A stretch of DNA of 64,000 nt from Mesorhizobium sp. Its GTDB lineage: Bacteria > Pseudomonadota > Alphaproteobacteria > Rhizobiales > Rhizobiaceae. The stretch covers positions 310,001 through 374,000 of the forward strand of contig SAQG01000002.1 of NCBI GenBank assembly GCA_004020315.1, read 5' to 3'. Below are positions 50,901 through 60,176 of this stretch, in pieces. Position 1 is the first letter of the stretch. Every line of letters begins with the position of its first letter. Both the position numbers and the translations under genes were made by a program. The notes under the pieces are model-generated. The model searched no databases and was not told where the DNA came from. It saw only the letters and a list, made by a program, of their open reading frames with translations.

Positions 50901-51860
50901 ATGAGCAAGTCGACCGATCCGCATGCCAAACCACTGCCCTCGCTCTCCGCCCGTCACATAGACCCGCACTCCTATCCGGAAGGTATTGCCTTCCTGGACG
51001 GGCAATATCTGCCGATGTCGCAAGCCAAGATCTCGGTGCTGGATTGGGGCTTCCTGCATTCCGACGCCACCTACGACACAGTGCATGTCTGGGATGGTCG
51101 CTTCTTCCGCCTCGACCTGCATCTCGATCGCTTCTTCGGCGGGCTGGACAAGCTGCGCATGACGATCCCTTTCGACCGCGAAGGTGTGGCCGAAATCCTC
51201 CACAATTGCGTGGCGCTGTCGGGACATCGCGCCGCTTATGTCGAGATGCTGTGCACGCGCGGCGCCTCACCGACCTTCAGCCGCGACCCGCGTGACGCGA
51301 TCAACCGCTTCATGGCATTCGCCGTTCCCTTCGGCTCGGTGGCCAATGCCGAGCAGTTGCAGCGCGGCCTGCATGTGGCGATCAGCGACAAGGTGCGCAT
51401 CCCACCGGCTTCGATCGACCCGGCGATCAAGAACTATCACTGGCTCGACCTGGTGCGAGGCCTCTACGACGCCTATGACCGCGGCGCCGAGACCGCACTG
51501 CTCCTCGATTCCAACGGCAATGTCGCGGAAGGCCCCGGTTTCAACGTCTTTTGCGTGGATGACGGCAAACTGTCGACGCCGGCTGTCAGCGTGCTGCCAG
51601 GCATCACCCGTCGCACCGTCTTCGATCTGTGCGCGGAGGCTGGGCTCGTCGTTACGGCGGCCGATGTCAGCGTTGCTGCGCTGCGTCAGTCGGACGAGGT
51701 CTTCATCACCTCGACTGCCGGCGGCATTATGCCGGTGACGAAGATCGACGGTGTTCCGGTCGCGGACGGCAAGGTCGGCGCGATTACCAGGCGTCTCATG
51801 ACGATCTACTGGCAAAAGCACGAGGACCCGGCCTGGTCGAGCTCAGTGCGCTATCCCTGA
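50901..51860 (+). CDS. class IV aminotransferase (branched-chain/D-amino acid type)
   Basis: 319 residues, fold-type IV PLP enzyme. Seen are FLDGQYLPMSQAKISVLDWG near residue 30, DATYDTVHVWDGRFFRLDLH, the PLP lysine in DPAIKNYHWLDLVRGLYDAY near 180, TALLLDSNGNVAEGPGFNVF near 200 and VFITSTAGGIMPVTKIDG near 275. Substrate range (branched-chain amino acids, D-alanine or aminodeoxychorismate) cannot be settled by eye. GGAG precedes the ATG at 50901; the open frame upstream to 50781 overlaps the DUF2293 gene. Confidence 0.87.
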   Translation: MSKSTDPHAKPLPSLSARHIDPHSYPEGIAFLDGQYLPMSQAKISVLDWGFLHSDATYDTVHVWDGRFFRLDLHLDRFFGGLDKLRMTIPFDREGVAEILHNCVALSGHRAAYVEMLCTRGASPTFSRDPRDAINRFMAFAVPFGSVANAEQLQRGLHVAISDKVRIPPASIDPAIKNYHWLDLVRGLYDAYDRGAETALLLDSNGNVAEGPGFNVFCVDDGKLSTPAVSVLPGITRRTVFDLCAEAGLVVTAADVSVAALRQSDEVFITSTAGGIMPVTKIDGVPVADGKVGAITRRLMTIYWQKHEDPAWSSSVRYP

Positions 51861-51871
51861 GTCGAGCCTGG

Positions 51872-52489
51872 CTACGCCCGGTAAATCCACTGCTCCGGCA
51901 CACGCACCGAAATCTCCTCGCCGGTGACGATGCGGCCTGGTTTTTCCACCCAGGCGACGACGCCGCGCAACCGCTTTGCTGCCTTCGGAAACAGCAGAGC
52001 GCCGGCCTCGTGATCGGCCATTCCGGCATTTTCGGCGACCGATCGCCCGGCGATGCGGCAAGGTCCGTTCTGCGCGTCGATCTTGATGGTGACGCCTCCC
52101 CTGAAGAACAGCAGCGTGCCGGACGGCAGCATGGAGAGATGCGGCAGACCTTCGATCAAGAGATTGGCGCCGATCCACTCCGGCTTGATTTCGGCGATGC
52201 CCATCCGCCGGGCGACGATCGCCAGCTCGTCCGCCGCCACGATAGACAGCTGCCGCTCGTTGCGCATCTCGGTGCCGCGTGGATACCAGGGCTCGCGCCC
52301 GCCGGAACGCCGCGTCGCGCCGGCGTGGAAATCGCCGTTGATGCCGTCGAAGCCGAGCCGCAATTCATCCACCGCGCATGTCTCGAAATGATCTGATGGC
52401 GCGACGTAAAGCGCTACCACCTGCGCGGCAAGTTTCCGTGCCGGGATGATTTCGACTGGGTTTTCGATCTCGGAGAAGAGATCCAGCAT
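51872..52489 (-). CDS. MOSC-domain protein
   Basis: 205 residues. MOSC domains are sulfur-carrier folds related to the molybdenum cofactor sulfurase C terminus. The usual features are a first strand VVALYVAPS, RLGFDGINGDFHAGATRR near 55 and LPSGTLLFFRGGVTIKIDAQ near 130, with a conserved cysteine in NGPCRIAG. The ATG at 52489 has GGAG upstream, while the longer TTG start at 52519 is less likely. It is convergent with the aminotransferase gene. Confidence 0.8.
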   Translation of the reverse strand: MLDLFSEIENPVEIIPARKLAAQVVALYVAPSDHFETCAVDELRLGFDGINGDFHAGATRRSGGREPWYPRGTEMRNERQLSIVAADELAIVARRMGIAEIKPEWIGANLLIEGLPHLSMLPSGTLLFFRGGVTIKIDAQNGPCRIAGRSVAENAGMADHEAGALLFPKAAKRLRGVVAWVEKPGRIVTGEEISVRVPEQWIYRA

Positions 52490-52633
52490 AGGCTTCGCTC
52501 CGTGCGTGATGCCAAGCAATTAGCCGCAGTGAGCTCATCAGGTCCAGTCTAAAGCACTGATGCTCCAATCAAGCAGACTGATGCGATTACACACCGGCGA
52601 CCTTTAGTGCTGGTGCCATCGCGCCAAGACCGA

Positions 52634-53755
52634 TCAGAGCATGCGCAATAGTGCCCCGCCAATCGAATAGCCGGCGCCGAAGGCGCAGAGCAGGCCGTAG
52701 TCGCCGGCCTTCATGTCGGCGTGGTTCTCCGCCAGGGCGACGATCGCGCCGGCGCCGGCGGTGTTGCCGAGGCGCTCCAGCACCATGGGCGCGCGGTCAT
52801 GGCCGACCTCGTGGCCGAACGACAGTTTCAGGATCATGGCGTTCATCCTGGCATTGGCCTGGTGCAGCCAGAAGCGCCGGATCGCTTGTGGCGTCAGCCC
52901 GTGCTCGGCCAGGAATTCGACGATGAATTTGTGCCCGGCGACGGTGACTTCCTTGAACACCTTGTTGCCGACCTGTTTGATCAGATTGCCTTCCAGATTG
53001 ATCATATACGGATCGTCCTGGGCGGTGCGTGTGTAATAGCCAAGATTGGTGCGGATGTTGTTGGACATCTGCGTCCAGGTCCGCGTGTCGAGCACCTCGA
53101 AACGTCCCGGCCGTTTGTCGCCCTGGGCAAGCCCCTCGACGACCATCGAGACCGAAGCATCGCCGAAGATGAAATGCGTCTGACGGTCGCGGAAGTTGAG
53201 ATGGCCGGTGATGATCTCGGGCGTCGTCACCAACACGCGCCTGTGTGCGCCCGCCCGCACCAGATTGACCGCAATGTGCAACGCCGCCGCCGCCGACGAG
53301 CAGCCAAGGCCCATGTCGAAACCGGCGCCCTTCGTGCCCATCGCCTGCTGCATTTCGATGGCGATCGCCGGATAGGGCCGCTGGTGATGCGAGGCCGAGC
53401 AGATCACCAGGTCGATGTCAGATGGCTCCAGGCCGGCATGGTCGAGCGCTTTCCTGGCCGATGCGATGCCGAACTCGGCTTCCAGCGACAGCGCATCGTC
53501 GGGCCGCGCCGGAATGCGCGGCGCCATCCGGGTCGGGTCGAGAATGCCTTCCCGCTCGATCACGTGGCGGGTCTGTACGCCCGAAGCATGGACGATGAAG
53601 GCACTGTCCGATTTCTGCAGCAGCGTCTCGCCCGAAGCCTCGCGGCGGACATTCTCCATCTCGACCCAGGCATTGAAGCTGTCGACCAATTCTTCATTGG
53701 TGATCGAAGGCTCGGGGATTTCAACGCCGATGCCGCTGATGATGACGCGATGCAT
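52634..53755 (-). CDS. 3-oxoacyl-ACP synthase III-like enzyme
   Basis: 373 residues, thiolase fold, FabH-like. Catalytic residues are visible: Cys near 155 in GLGCSSAAAALHIAVN, His near 297 in FWLHQANARM and Asn near 329 in GNTAGAGAIVAL. It lacks the usual FabH-specific loops and is longer than FabH (317), so it may prime a special acyl chain rather than general fatty acid synthesis. The ATG at 53755 is used; the longer open frame to 53833 is doubtful. Confidence 0.82.
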   Translation of the reverse strand: MHRVIISGIGVEIPEPSITNEELVDSFNAWVEMENVRREASGETLLQKSDSAFIVHASGVQTRHVIEREGILDPTRMAPRIPARPDDALSLEAEFGIASARKALDHAGLEPSDIDLVICSASHHQRPYPAIAIEMQQAMGTKGAGFDMGLGCSSAAAALHIAVNLVRAGAHRRVLVTTPEIITGHLNFRDRQTHFIFGDASVSMVVEGLAQGDKRPGRFEVLDTRTWTQMSNNIRTNLGYYTRTAQDDPYMINLEGNLIKQVGNKVFKEVTVAGHKFIVEFLAEHGLTPQAIRRFWLHQANARMNAMILKLSFGHEVGHDRAPMVLERLGNTAGAGAIVALAENHADMKAGDYGLLCAFGAGYSIGGALLRML

Positions 53756-53867
53756 TTCCAGTTCGTCCCCATGCGCAGCGTTGCGGCTTGATGTGGGCGC
53801 CGCGAGAGCTCGGCGCAATATCTTTCGCACCAAGCTAGTTTATGCCGGCTTAAATCAAGTGCCTGAG

Positions 53868-54638
53868 CTAAGCGGCGCGCCGCGCGACGATGAACAGGCG
53901 CGGGAAACGCAGCAGCACCTTGCCGTTTGCCGTCTTCGGATAGGCTTCGGTTATTCTGGCAGTGTAGCGCTCGAGGAAAAGCCGCCGCTCGTCGTCGTCG
54001 AGCGGATCGAGGAACGGCTTCAGCCCGGTCGACTTCAGCCACTCGACGATTGCCCCGGCATCGGCCAGCGGATGATTGTAGGCGGTGTGCCAGATGTCGA
54101 GCCGGTCGGAGAACGGCGACAAAAGATCGTAGTAGAACGACACCGGCGGCAGCGGCTCGCGCGCAGCACCCTCGAGCTTCTCGGCAAACGGCATTTCGGC
54201 CGCCGTCTCCCGCATCAGCCGGTGCGAGGGCTCACCCATATTGTCCGGCATCTGCACGGCAAGCGCGCCACCGGGCGCCAAAAATCCCATCAGCCGCTGG
54301 AAGATCGCCGGATGCTCCGGCAGCCACTGGAACACCGCATTGGCAAAGATCACGTCGACCGGCCTTTCGGGCTGCCACGCCGCCGCATCGGCCAGTTCGA
54401 AGGCCACTTCAGGCAGACGCGCCCTCGCCTTCTCGATCATGTCAGGCGAGGTATCGAAACCGCTGACCCGCGCGTTGGGCCAGCGCTCGACCAGAAGCTC
54501 GGTGGAATTGCCCGGTCCGCAGCCGATGTCAACCACCCGGCGCGGCGCCGCCACCGGCACCTGTGCGACGAGATCGCGCGCCGGCCGCGTGCGCTCGTCC
54601 TCGAATTTGAGATACTGGGCGGCGGACCAGTCAGGCAT
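53868..54638 (-). CDS. tam: trans-aconitate 2-methyltransferase Tam
   Basis: 256 residues. It methylates trans-aconitate with SAM, neutralising an inhibitor of aconitase. Seen are [20 protein letters not shown] at the N terminus, the SAM motif [20 protein letters not shown] near 33, [17 protein letters not shown] near 58 and [20 protein letters not shown] near 95, all typical of Tam. Confidence 0.92.
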   Translation of the reverse strand: MPDWSAAQYLKFEDERTRPARDLVAQVPVAAPRRVVDIGCGPGNSTELLVERWPNARVSGFDTSPDMIEKARARLPEVAFELADAAAWQPERPVDVIFANAVFQWLPEHPAIFQRLMGFLAPGGALAVQMPDNMGEPSHRLMRETAAEMPFAEKLEGAAREPLPPVSFYYDLLSPFSDRLDIWHTAYNHPLADAGAIVEWLKSTGLKPFLDPLDDDERRLFLERYTARITEAYPKTANGKVLLRFPRLFIVARRAA

Positions 54639-54686
54639 CTCAGCTCCTCAGACCATTCGAGAATTCGCCGCCCTAAAACAAAAAAC

Positions 54687-56336
54687 CTACCTGGTCAGCC
54701 GCTTGTACGTCATGCGGTGCGGATTGACGGCATCAGGGCCGAGCCGCCGGATCTTGTCCTGCTCGTAATCCTCGAAGTTGCCCTCGAACCATTCGACATG
54801 GCTGTCACCCTCGAAGGCGAGGATATGCGTCGCCAGCCGGTCGAGGAACATGCGATCATGCGAGATGATGACGGCGCAGCCGGCGAAGTTTTCCAGCGCG
54901 TCTTCGAGTGCCGCCAGCGTTTCCGTATCGAGATCGTTGGTCGGTTCGTCGAGCAGCAGCACATTGCCGCCGGTCTTCAGCATCTTGGCCAGATGCACGC
55001 GATTGCGCTGGCCGCCGGAAAGATTGCCGACCTTCTGCTGCTGATCGCCGCCACGGAAATTGAACGACGCGCAATAGGCGCGGGTGTTGGCCTCGAACTT
55101 GCCGAGCTTAACCACTTCGGCGCCGCCCGAGATTTCTTCCCACACGGTCTTGGTCGGGTCGAGTGCGTCGCGGCTCTGGTCGACGTAACCGAGCTTGACC
55201 GTCTCGCCGACGCGGATCGTGCCAGCATCCGGCTTTTCCTGGCCGGTGATCATGCGAAACAGCGTCGTCTTGCCGGCGCCGTTCGGGCCGATGACGCCGA
55301 CGATGCCGCCGGGCGGCAGCTTGAATTCGAGATCCTCGATCAGCAGCGTGTCGCCAAAGCCCTTCGACAGGCCCTCGACCTCGATCACCACATTGCCGAG
55401 CCGCTCGCCATGCGGAATGACGATCTGTGTGTCGCTCGGACGCCGCTTGTCGGCTGCATCCAATAGATCCTGGAAGGCCTGAATGCGCGCCTTTGACTTG
55501 GTCTGCCGGGCTTTCGGGCTGGACTGGATCCACTCGCGCTCGCGGCCGATTGCCCGCTGGCGCGCATCGTCCTCGCGGCCCTCCTGCTTGAGCCGCTTGG
55601 CCTTGGCTTCGAGATATTTGGTGTAGTTGCCCTCGTAGGGAATGCCGCGGCCGCGATCGAGCTCAAGGATCCAGCCAGTGACATTGTCGAGGAAGTAGCG
55701 ATCGTGGGTGATGATCATCACCGCGCCGGGATAGGCGCGCAGATGCTTTTCCAGCCACGCCGTCGTCTCGGCGTCGAGATGGTTGGTCGGCTCATCGAGC
55801 AGCAGAAGGTCAGGCTGGCGCAGCAGCAGCTGGCAAAGCGCGACACGGCGGCGCTCGCCGCCCGACAGCTTGGTGACATCGGCTTCCTTGGGCGGGCAGC
55901 CCAGCGCTTCCATCGCCATTTCGACCTGCTGTTCAAGATCCCACAGGTTGAGCCGGTCCATCTCGTCCTGGAGCTTGGCCGACTCGTCCGCCGTCTCGTC
56001 GGAATAGTTCATCATCAATTCGTTGTAGCGCTCGATGATCGCGGTCTTGGCGGCGACGCCTTCCGTGACGTTCTCGAACACGTTCTTGCTCGCATCGAGC
56101 GCCGGCTCTTGCGCCAGGTAACCGACGGTGGCGCCTTCGGCCAACCACGCCTCGCCGCTCCACTCCTTGTCGATGCCGGCCATGATCTTGAGGATGGTCG
56201 ACTTGCCGGCGCCGTTCGGGCCGAGGATGCCGATCTTGGCGTCCGGGTAGAAGGAGAGATGGATATTCTCGAGCACCTTCTTGGTGCCATAGGCCTTGTT
56301 GAGGCCGGCCATGTGATAGATGAACTGGCGTGCCAC
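54687..56336 (-). CDS. ettA: energy-dependent translational throttle protein EttA
   Basis: 549 residues, ABC-F family. EttA binds the ribosomal E site and controls the first peptide bond in response to ATP level. It has two ABC domains joined by a charged linker: Walker A GPNGAGKSTILKIMAG near 38, signature LSGGERRRVALCQLLL near 165, then GPNGAGKTTLFRMITGQE near 360 and NLSGGQRNRVHLAKML near 450, each followed by LLLDEPTN. The start is the GTG at 56336 (VARQFIYHMAGLNKAYG), where the family begins; the frame upstream is not supported. Confidence 0.95.
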   Translation of the reverse strand: MARQFIYHMAGLNKAYGTKKVLENIHLSFYPDAKIGILGPNGAGKSTILKIMAGIDKEWSGEAWLAEGATVGYLAQEPALDASKNVFENVTEGVAAKTAIIERYNELMMNYSDETADESAKLQDEMDRLNLWDLEQQVEMAMEALGCPPKEADVTKLSGGERRRVALCQLLLRQPDLLLLDEPTNHLDAETTAWLEKHLRAYPGAVMIITHDRYFLDNVTGWILELDRGRGIPYEGNYTKYLEAKAKRLKQEGREDDARQRAIGREREWIQSSPKARQTKSKARIQAFQDLLDAADKRRPSDTQIVIPHGERLGNVVIEVEGLSKGFGDTLLIEDLEFKLPPGGIVGVIGPNGAGKTTLFRMITGQEKPDAGTIRVGETVKLGYVDQSRDALDPTKTVWEEISGGAEVVKLGKFEANTRAYCASFNFRGGDQQQKVGNLSGGQRNRVHLAKMLKTGGNVLLLDEPTNDLDTETLAALEDALENFAGCAVIISHDRMFLDRLATHILAFEGDSHVEWFEGNFEDYEQDKIRRLGPDAVNPHRMTYKRLTR

Positions 56337-56536
56337 GCGCGCTTTCCCTGAAAAATCGACTGGATGTCGGATTGAATGGAAGTTGGGCGCTATGTAGGCG
56401 ATGCCGCGCCGAACGGCAAACTGTTTTGGCATTTCGAACCTGCCTTCGGGCCGAAGACGCTCATCGAACTGTCTCTGCTTTCGGTCGCTGATGGTCCGGT
56501 AAAAGGTCCGGTTAATCATTTCGGGTCAAAACGATA

Positions 56537-57856
56537 TTGGATGGGGAATCGCCGGCAAGCCGCGATTTCTGCAGAGAGATCGGATCGACGGCGTTGCTGA
56601 ACAGTTTCCTGCTGCTTGCCGAAGCGGTTCTCTATTTCGGCGTCATGGTCACGCTTTTCCGGTTCAGGCACCGTATCGGCCTCGGCGTGTTTATCTGCGC
56701 GCTCGGCGCCATGCATTTCCTGGAGACCTACCTCGCCGCCGTCTTTTACGTCGCGCTGCCGTTCGGCATGGTTTCGCCCGGTTCCGCCGTGCTGTTTTCC
56801 GGCAAGCTGGTAATGCTCCTTTTGCTTTACATCAAGGAGGACGCGGCAACCGTCCGGCAGCCCATCTACGGCCTGTTGCTCGGCAACGCCCTGATGATCG
56901 GGCTTGTGCTGATCCTGCGCCTGCACGAGATCGCACCGCTCCCCAACGGCAGGCTTCCCGACATCGGCTTCATCGACCAGATGGGTTGGCTGATGGTGTG
57001 GGGGACGACGCTGCTCTTCGTCGACGCCATCCTGATCATCCTGCTTTACGAAAAGCTTGGGCGTTATCTTCGCAAGGCGCTGTTCTCTCGCATCCTGGTC
57101 TCCGTCGCCTGCGTGCTGACTTTCGACCAGGCCGGATTTTTCACCGCGCTGCATTTCGTCACAGGCGCGCCGCTCGCGGTTTTCTTTGGCGGCTGGTTCG
57201 CCAAGATGGGGGCGGCTCTCGCCTTCAGCATCATGCTTGTCGTCTATATCAGATGGTTCGAGGCGCGGCGGATTCCGGAGCCGCGCGGCCTTTCCGACAT
57301 TTTCGACACGCTTACTTATCGCGAGCGCTATGAGGCGCTGGTCGAGCATGTCGGCCGCGACGGCCTTACCGGCCTGCTGCACAGGGGCCGCTTCGACAGC
57401 GATGGCGATGCCGCCGTTGCGGCCAGCCTGCGGACGGCCAAACCGCTCAGTCTGTTGATCATCGATGTCGACCACTTCAAATCGATCAACGACCGCTTCG
57501 GCCACGCCGAGGGCGACAAGGTGCTGAAATCCGTCGCCGCCCTGCTTGGCGAGATTGTCGGTCCCGAGGACCAGGTGTTCAGGATCGGCGGCGAGGAATT
57601 CGCCATCCTCAGCTCACGTCCGCATTCGGCCGCCAGGCTGCTTGGCGAGAGCATCAGGCACGCGGTCAAGACATCCGCAAGCACCAGCCGGTTCGACATC
57701 ACTGTCAGCGCCGGCATCTCCACCGTCAGCGAGACGACCCGCTGCCTTGCCGATCTTTTCGCGCTTGCCGACCAGCGCCTCTACAAAGCCAAATCGACCG
57801 GACGCGACCGCGTCATCGGCGAACCCGGCCACAAGGCCGACAGTTTCACCGCGTAG
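56537..57856 (+). CDS. membrane diguanylate cyclase (GGDEF domain)
   Basis: 439 residues. Residues 15-235 contain seven hydrophobic helices (for example NSFLLLAEAVLYFGVMVTLF and LVMLLLLYIKED), a membrane sensor of unknown family. Residues 260-425 form a GGDEF domain (RDGLTGLLHRGRFDSDGDAA, LLIIDVDHFKSINDRFGHAE) with active-site loop GGEEF near 352. It should make c-di-GMP. No EAL domain and no RxxD inhibitory site is evident before GGEEF. Confidence 0.88.
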   Translation: MDGESPASRDFCREIGSTALLNSFLLLAEAVLYFGVMVTLFRFRHRIGLGVFICALGAMHFLETYLAAVFYVALPFGMVSPGSAVLFSGKLVMLLLLYIKEDAATVRQPIYGLLLGNALMIGLVLILRLHEIAPLPNGRLPDIGFIDQMGWLMVWGTTLLFVDAILIILLYEKLGRYLRKALFSRILVSVACVLTFDQAGFFTALHFVTGAPLAVFFGGWFAKMGAALAFSIMLVVYIRWFEARRIPEPRGLSDIFDTLTYRERYEALVEHVGRDGLTGLLHRGRFDSDGDAAVAASLRTAKPLSLLIIDVDHFKSINDRFGHAEGDKVLKSVAALLGEIVGPEDQVFRIGGEEFAILSSRPHSAARLLGESIRHAVKTSASTSRFDITVSAGISTVSETTRCLADLFALADQRLYKAKSTGRDRVIGEPGHKADSFTA

Positions 57857-57903
57857 GCCAGCGCGCGGCATCGGCGCATAAGCATCCCGCCCGGCCCGGC
57901 GTG

Positions 57904-58926
57904 TCACTGGAATTCGATCGGATCGACGGTGCCTTTCGGACAGCCGGCATTGTTCGTCGGCGCCGACGCCAGCAACAGCTCACCGAGCGAAGAGTTCGGA
58001 CCGATCGGACCGGCCAGGCCGAGCGTCAGTTCGCCGATCAGCCGCCTGCCGCTCGAACGGTCGTTCAGACAGGAGACGCGAACCCGCTCGCCCGCTCCGG
58101 TGCCGAAAGCACTGTCGAAGGCGGCTCGGATCTGGTCGGAGGTCAGATCCCGGCCAATTTTTTGCGTGAAAAGATCACGCACTGGTGACGCATTCACCGC
58201 GCGCGTCAGGCTCAGCGCATCGGAAAAATACTCCTGCTGGCTCTTGCCGTAACAGGTGCCATGCTTGATCCACTCATGCCTGTCGAGATCGGATGCGGTG
58301 CCTGGCATCACCTGATCGAGCTCCGACCGTGTGTTCGGCTCGAGCTCGACCGGCGGCAGGTCCTGCCAGTGCGCCGGATTGTCGTTTGCCTTGTCGGCCG
58401 CTGCCACCTGGCAATAGAAATTTCCGTTCGGCTGCGGCCACAGCCCATGCAAGGTGAAATGCGTCGCGTCAAAACCGGCCGCGGTCTGCGCCTTGCATTC
58501 GGTCTTGCCGGGTTTGGTTTCGCAGAAGGCCGGCTGCCAGCTGAGCGCGAGGACATATTCGGGCTTTCCCGAAACTGGCGCAGCAGAAGACTTCTCCCGG
58601 TCGGCCGGCACGGGCGCTGCGGGTTCCGTGGATGCGCTGCCACCCGAAACATGGCCGCAATCGACCTTCACCCAGCGGCGCTCCGGATCTGCCCCCGGCA
58701 CGCGGATCAGATAATGCGTGGGAGCATCCTTGTTGCCGGCCAGAAGCTGGTAGCTCTGTCCCGCATCGGTCGAGACATTGCCGGGGTTCTTGCCGCTCTT
58801 GATGGCCTGGGTCGCTGGACAGGTGGCGTCGGCTACGAAAGCGCCACTCATCTTGACCTCGGCCCGAGCAGCACCCGTCAGCGACGCGGTTGCAAGCGCC
58901 AATCCGAAAACAAGACCTGTCCGCAT
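57904..58926 (-). CDS. ribonuclease T2 family, secreted
   Basis: 340 residues. A signal peptide (MRTGLVFGLALATASLTGAARA) is followed by an extra N-terminal region of about 100 residues and then a T2 domain with both active-site motifs: FTLHGLWPQPNG near 155 and HEWIKHGTCYG near 220. T2 enzymes cleave RNA by way of 2',3'-cyclic phosphates and act in the periplasm or outside. The N-terminal region has cysteines that may pair and resembles no T2 domain I know. Confidence 0.88.
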   Translation of the reverse strand: MRTGLVFGLALATASLTGAARAEVKMSGAFVADATCPATQAIKSGKNPGNVSTDAGQSYQLLAGNKDAPTHYLIRVPGADPERRWVKVDCGHVSGGSASTEPAAPVPADREKSSAAPVSGKPEYVLALSWQPAFCETKPGKTECKAQTAAGFDATHFTLHGLWPQPNGNFYCQVAAADKANDNPAHWQDLPPVELEPNTRSELDQVMPGTASDLDRHEWIKHGTCYGKSQQEYFSDALSLTRAVNASPVRDLFTQKIGRDLTSDQIRAAFDSAFGTGAGERVRVSCLNDRSSGRRLIGELTLGLAGPIGPNSSLGELLLASAPTNNAGCPKGTVDPIEFQ

Positions 58927-59128
58927 GCGCTACCCCCGGCTGAAAAATGCTGCAGCAACAGACTGCCGCCCTGTCTTGCTATCAAATTCTCCATGTCAGA
59001 ATTGCGATACCCGGCGTTGCGACGCAAGAACAGCGCTGCGGAAAACAAGGCCAACGGATTGACGCAAAACCGGCGTCGGCGCACACAAACGTTCGCAGGC
59101 GCGAAAGACGCGTGGAGACTAAGCGACA

Positions 59129-60079
59129 ATGTCATTCAGCCAGCAGCGCGTGCTCCGATCGCCGACCGGTGCCGAACTCAACCTTTATGTGAAACGCGCC
59201 GAGGGCCGCCCGCGCGCGGTCGTCGAGATTAATCACGGACTGGCCGAACACGCCGCGCGCTATGTCCGCTTCGCTACCTTTCTGGGTGAGCGCGGCTTCC
59301 ATGTCTACGCCCATGACCATCGCGGCCATGGCACAACCAAGGCGCCAGACGCGCCGCTCGGCACATTCGCCAAAGTGGATGGCGGCGCCAAGGTCATCGC
59401 CGATGTCGCCGCCGTGCACGACCTGATCGCCGGCGAGCATCCCGGCCTGCCAGTCATCGTCTTCGGCCATTCCATGGGCGGCCTTGTCGCGCTGAATTTC
59501 ATGCTTCATCATTCGAACCGGCTGCACGCCGCCGCGATCTGGAACGCCAATTTTTCCGCTGGGCTCGCCGGTCGTGCCGCGCGAGCCATCATGGCCTGGG
59601 AAAAATTCCGGCTCGGCTCCGACATGCCGTCGCGCATGCTGCCGAGACTGACCTTCCAGGCCTGGGGCAAGGCCGTCCCCGATCATCGTACGCCGTTCGA
59701 CTGGCTGTCGCGGGACGCAGCCGAGGTTGACAGGTACATCGCCGACCCGCTGTGCGGCTGGGATGCATCCGTGTCGATGTGGCGCGACCTGTTCGGATTT
59801 GTCTTCGACGGTGCCGATGACACTAGATTTTCCGGCATTCGCAAGACCCTTCCGATCTGCCTGGTCGGCGGCGAAAAGGATCCGGCCACCGACGGCGGCA
59901 AGGCGGTCAGCCATCTCGCTCGCCGCCTGCGCAGGATGGGTTTTTCGAATCTCGTTTCAAAGGTTTACGCCGAGACCCGCCACGAAAGCCTGAACGAGGT
60001 GAATCGAGATATCATCATGGACGATTTCGCCGCATGGGCCGACAGCGCGCTGAAACAAACAAAATCGAGATTGGCATGA
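59129..60079 (+). CDS. alpha/beta hydrolase (lysophospholipase-like)
   Basis: 316 residues, serine aminopeptidase S33 type. Oxyanion and nucleophile motifs are EINHGLAEHAARYVRFATFL near 34 and VFGHSMGGLVALNFMLHHSN near 112 (Ser 115). A late acid is likely in CLVGGEKDPATDGG near 250, with His in YAETRHESLNEVNRDI near 285. It is close to monoglyceride lipases and lysophospholipases; the substrate is not known. Confidence 0.85.
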   Translation: MSFSQQRVLRSPTGAELNLYVKRAEGRPRAVVEINHGLAEHAARYVRFATFLGERGFHVYAHDHRGHGTTKAPDAPLGTFAKVDGGAKVIADVAAVHDLIAGEHPGLPVIVFGHSMGGLVALNFMLHHSNRLHAAAIWNANFSAGLAGRAARAIMAWEKFRLGSDMPSRMLPRLTFQAWGKAVPDHRTPFDWLSRDAAEVDRYIADPLCGWDASVSMWRDLFGFVFDGADDTRFSGIRKTLPICLVGGEKDPATDGGKAVSHLARRLRRMGFSNLVSKVYAETRHESLNEVNRDIIMDDFAAWADSALKQTKSRLA

Positions 60080-60093
60080 TCGAGATTGGCATG
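60064..60093. repeat. 15 bp tandem duplication at the hydrolase 3' end
   Basis: ATCGAGATTGGCATG occurs twice in a row, the first copy containing the stop codon of the hydrolase gene and the second just after it. A third partial unit follows. It is a simple slippage duplication with no coding effect. Confidence 0.7.
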
Positions 60094-60176
60094 ATTGGGT
60101 TTGGCCCATTGCAAGAACCGTGACAGCATCACGCGGGATTGATACAGGCTGCGTTTCCGATCAATCACGGTGATCC

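Noticed and set aside
60064..60093. Tandem 15 bp unit as an attachment site
   Set aside because: No integrase or mobile gene is near, and a simple slippage duplication explains it.
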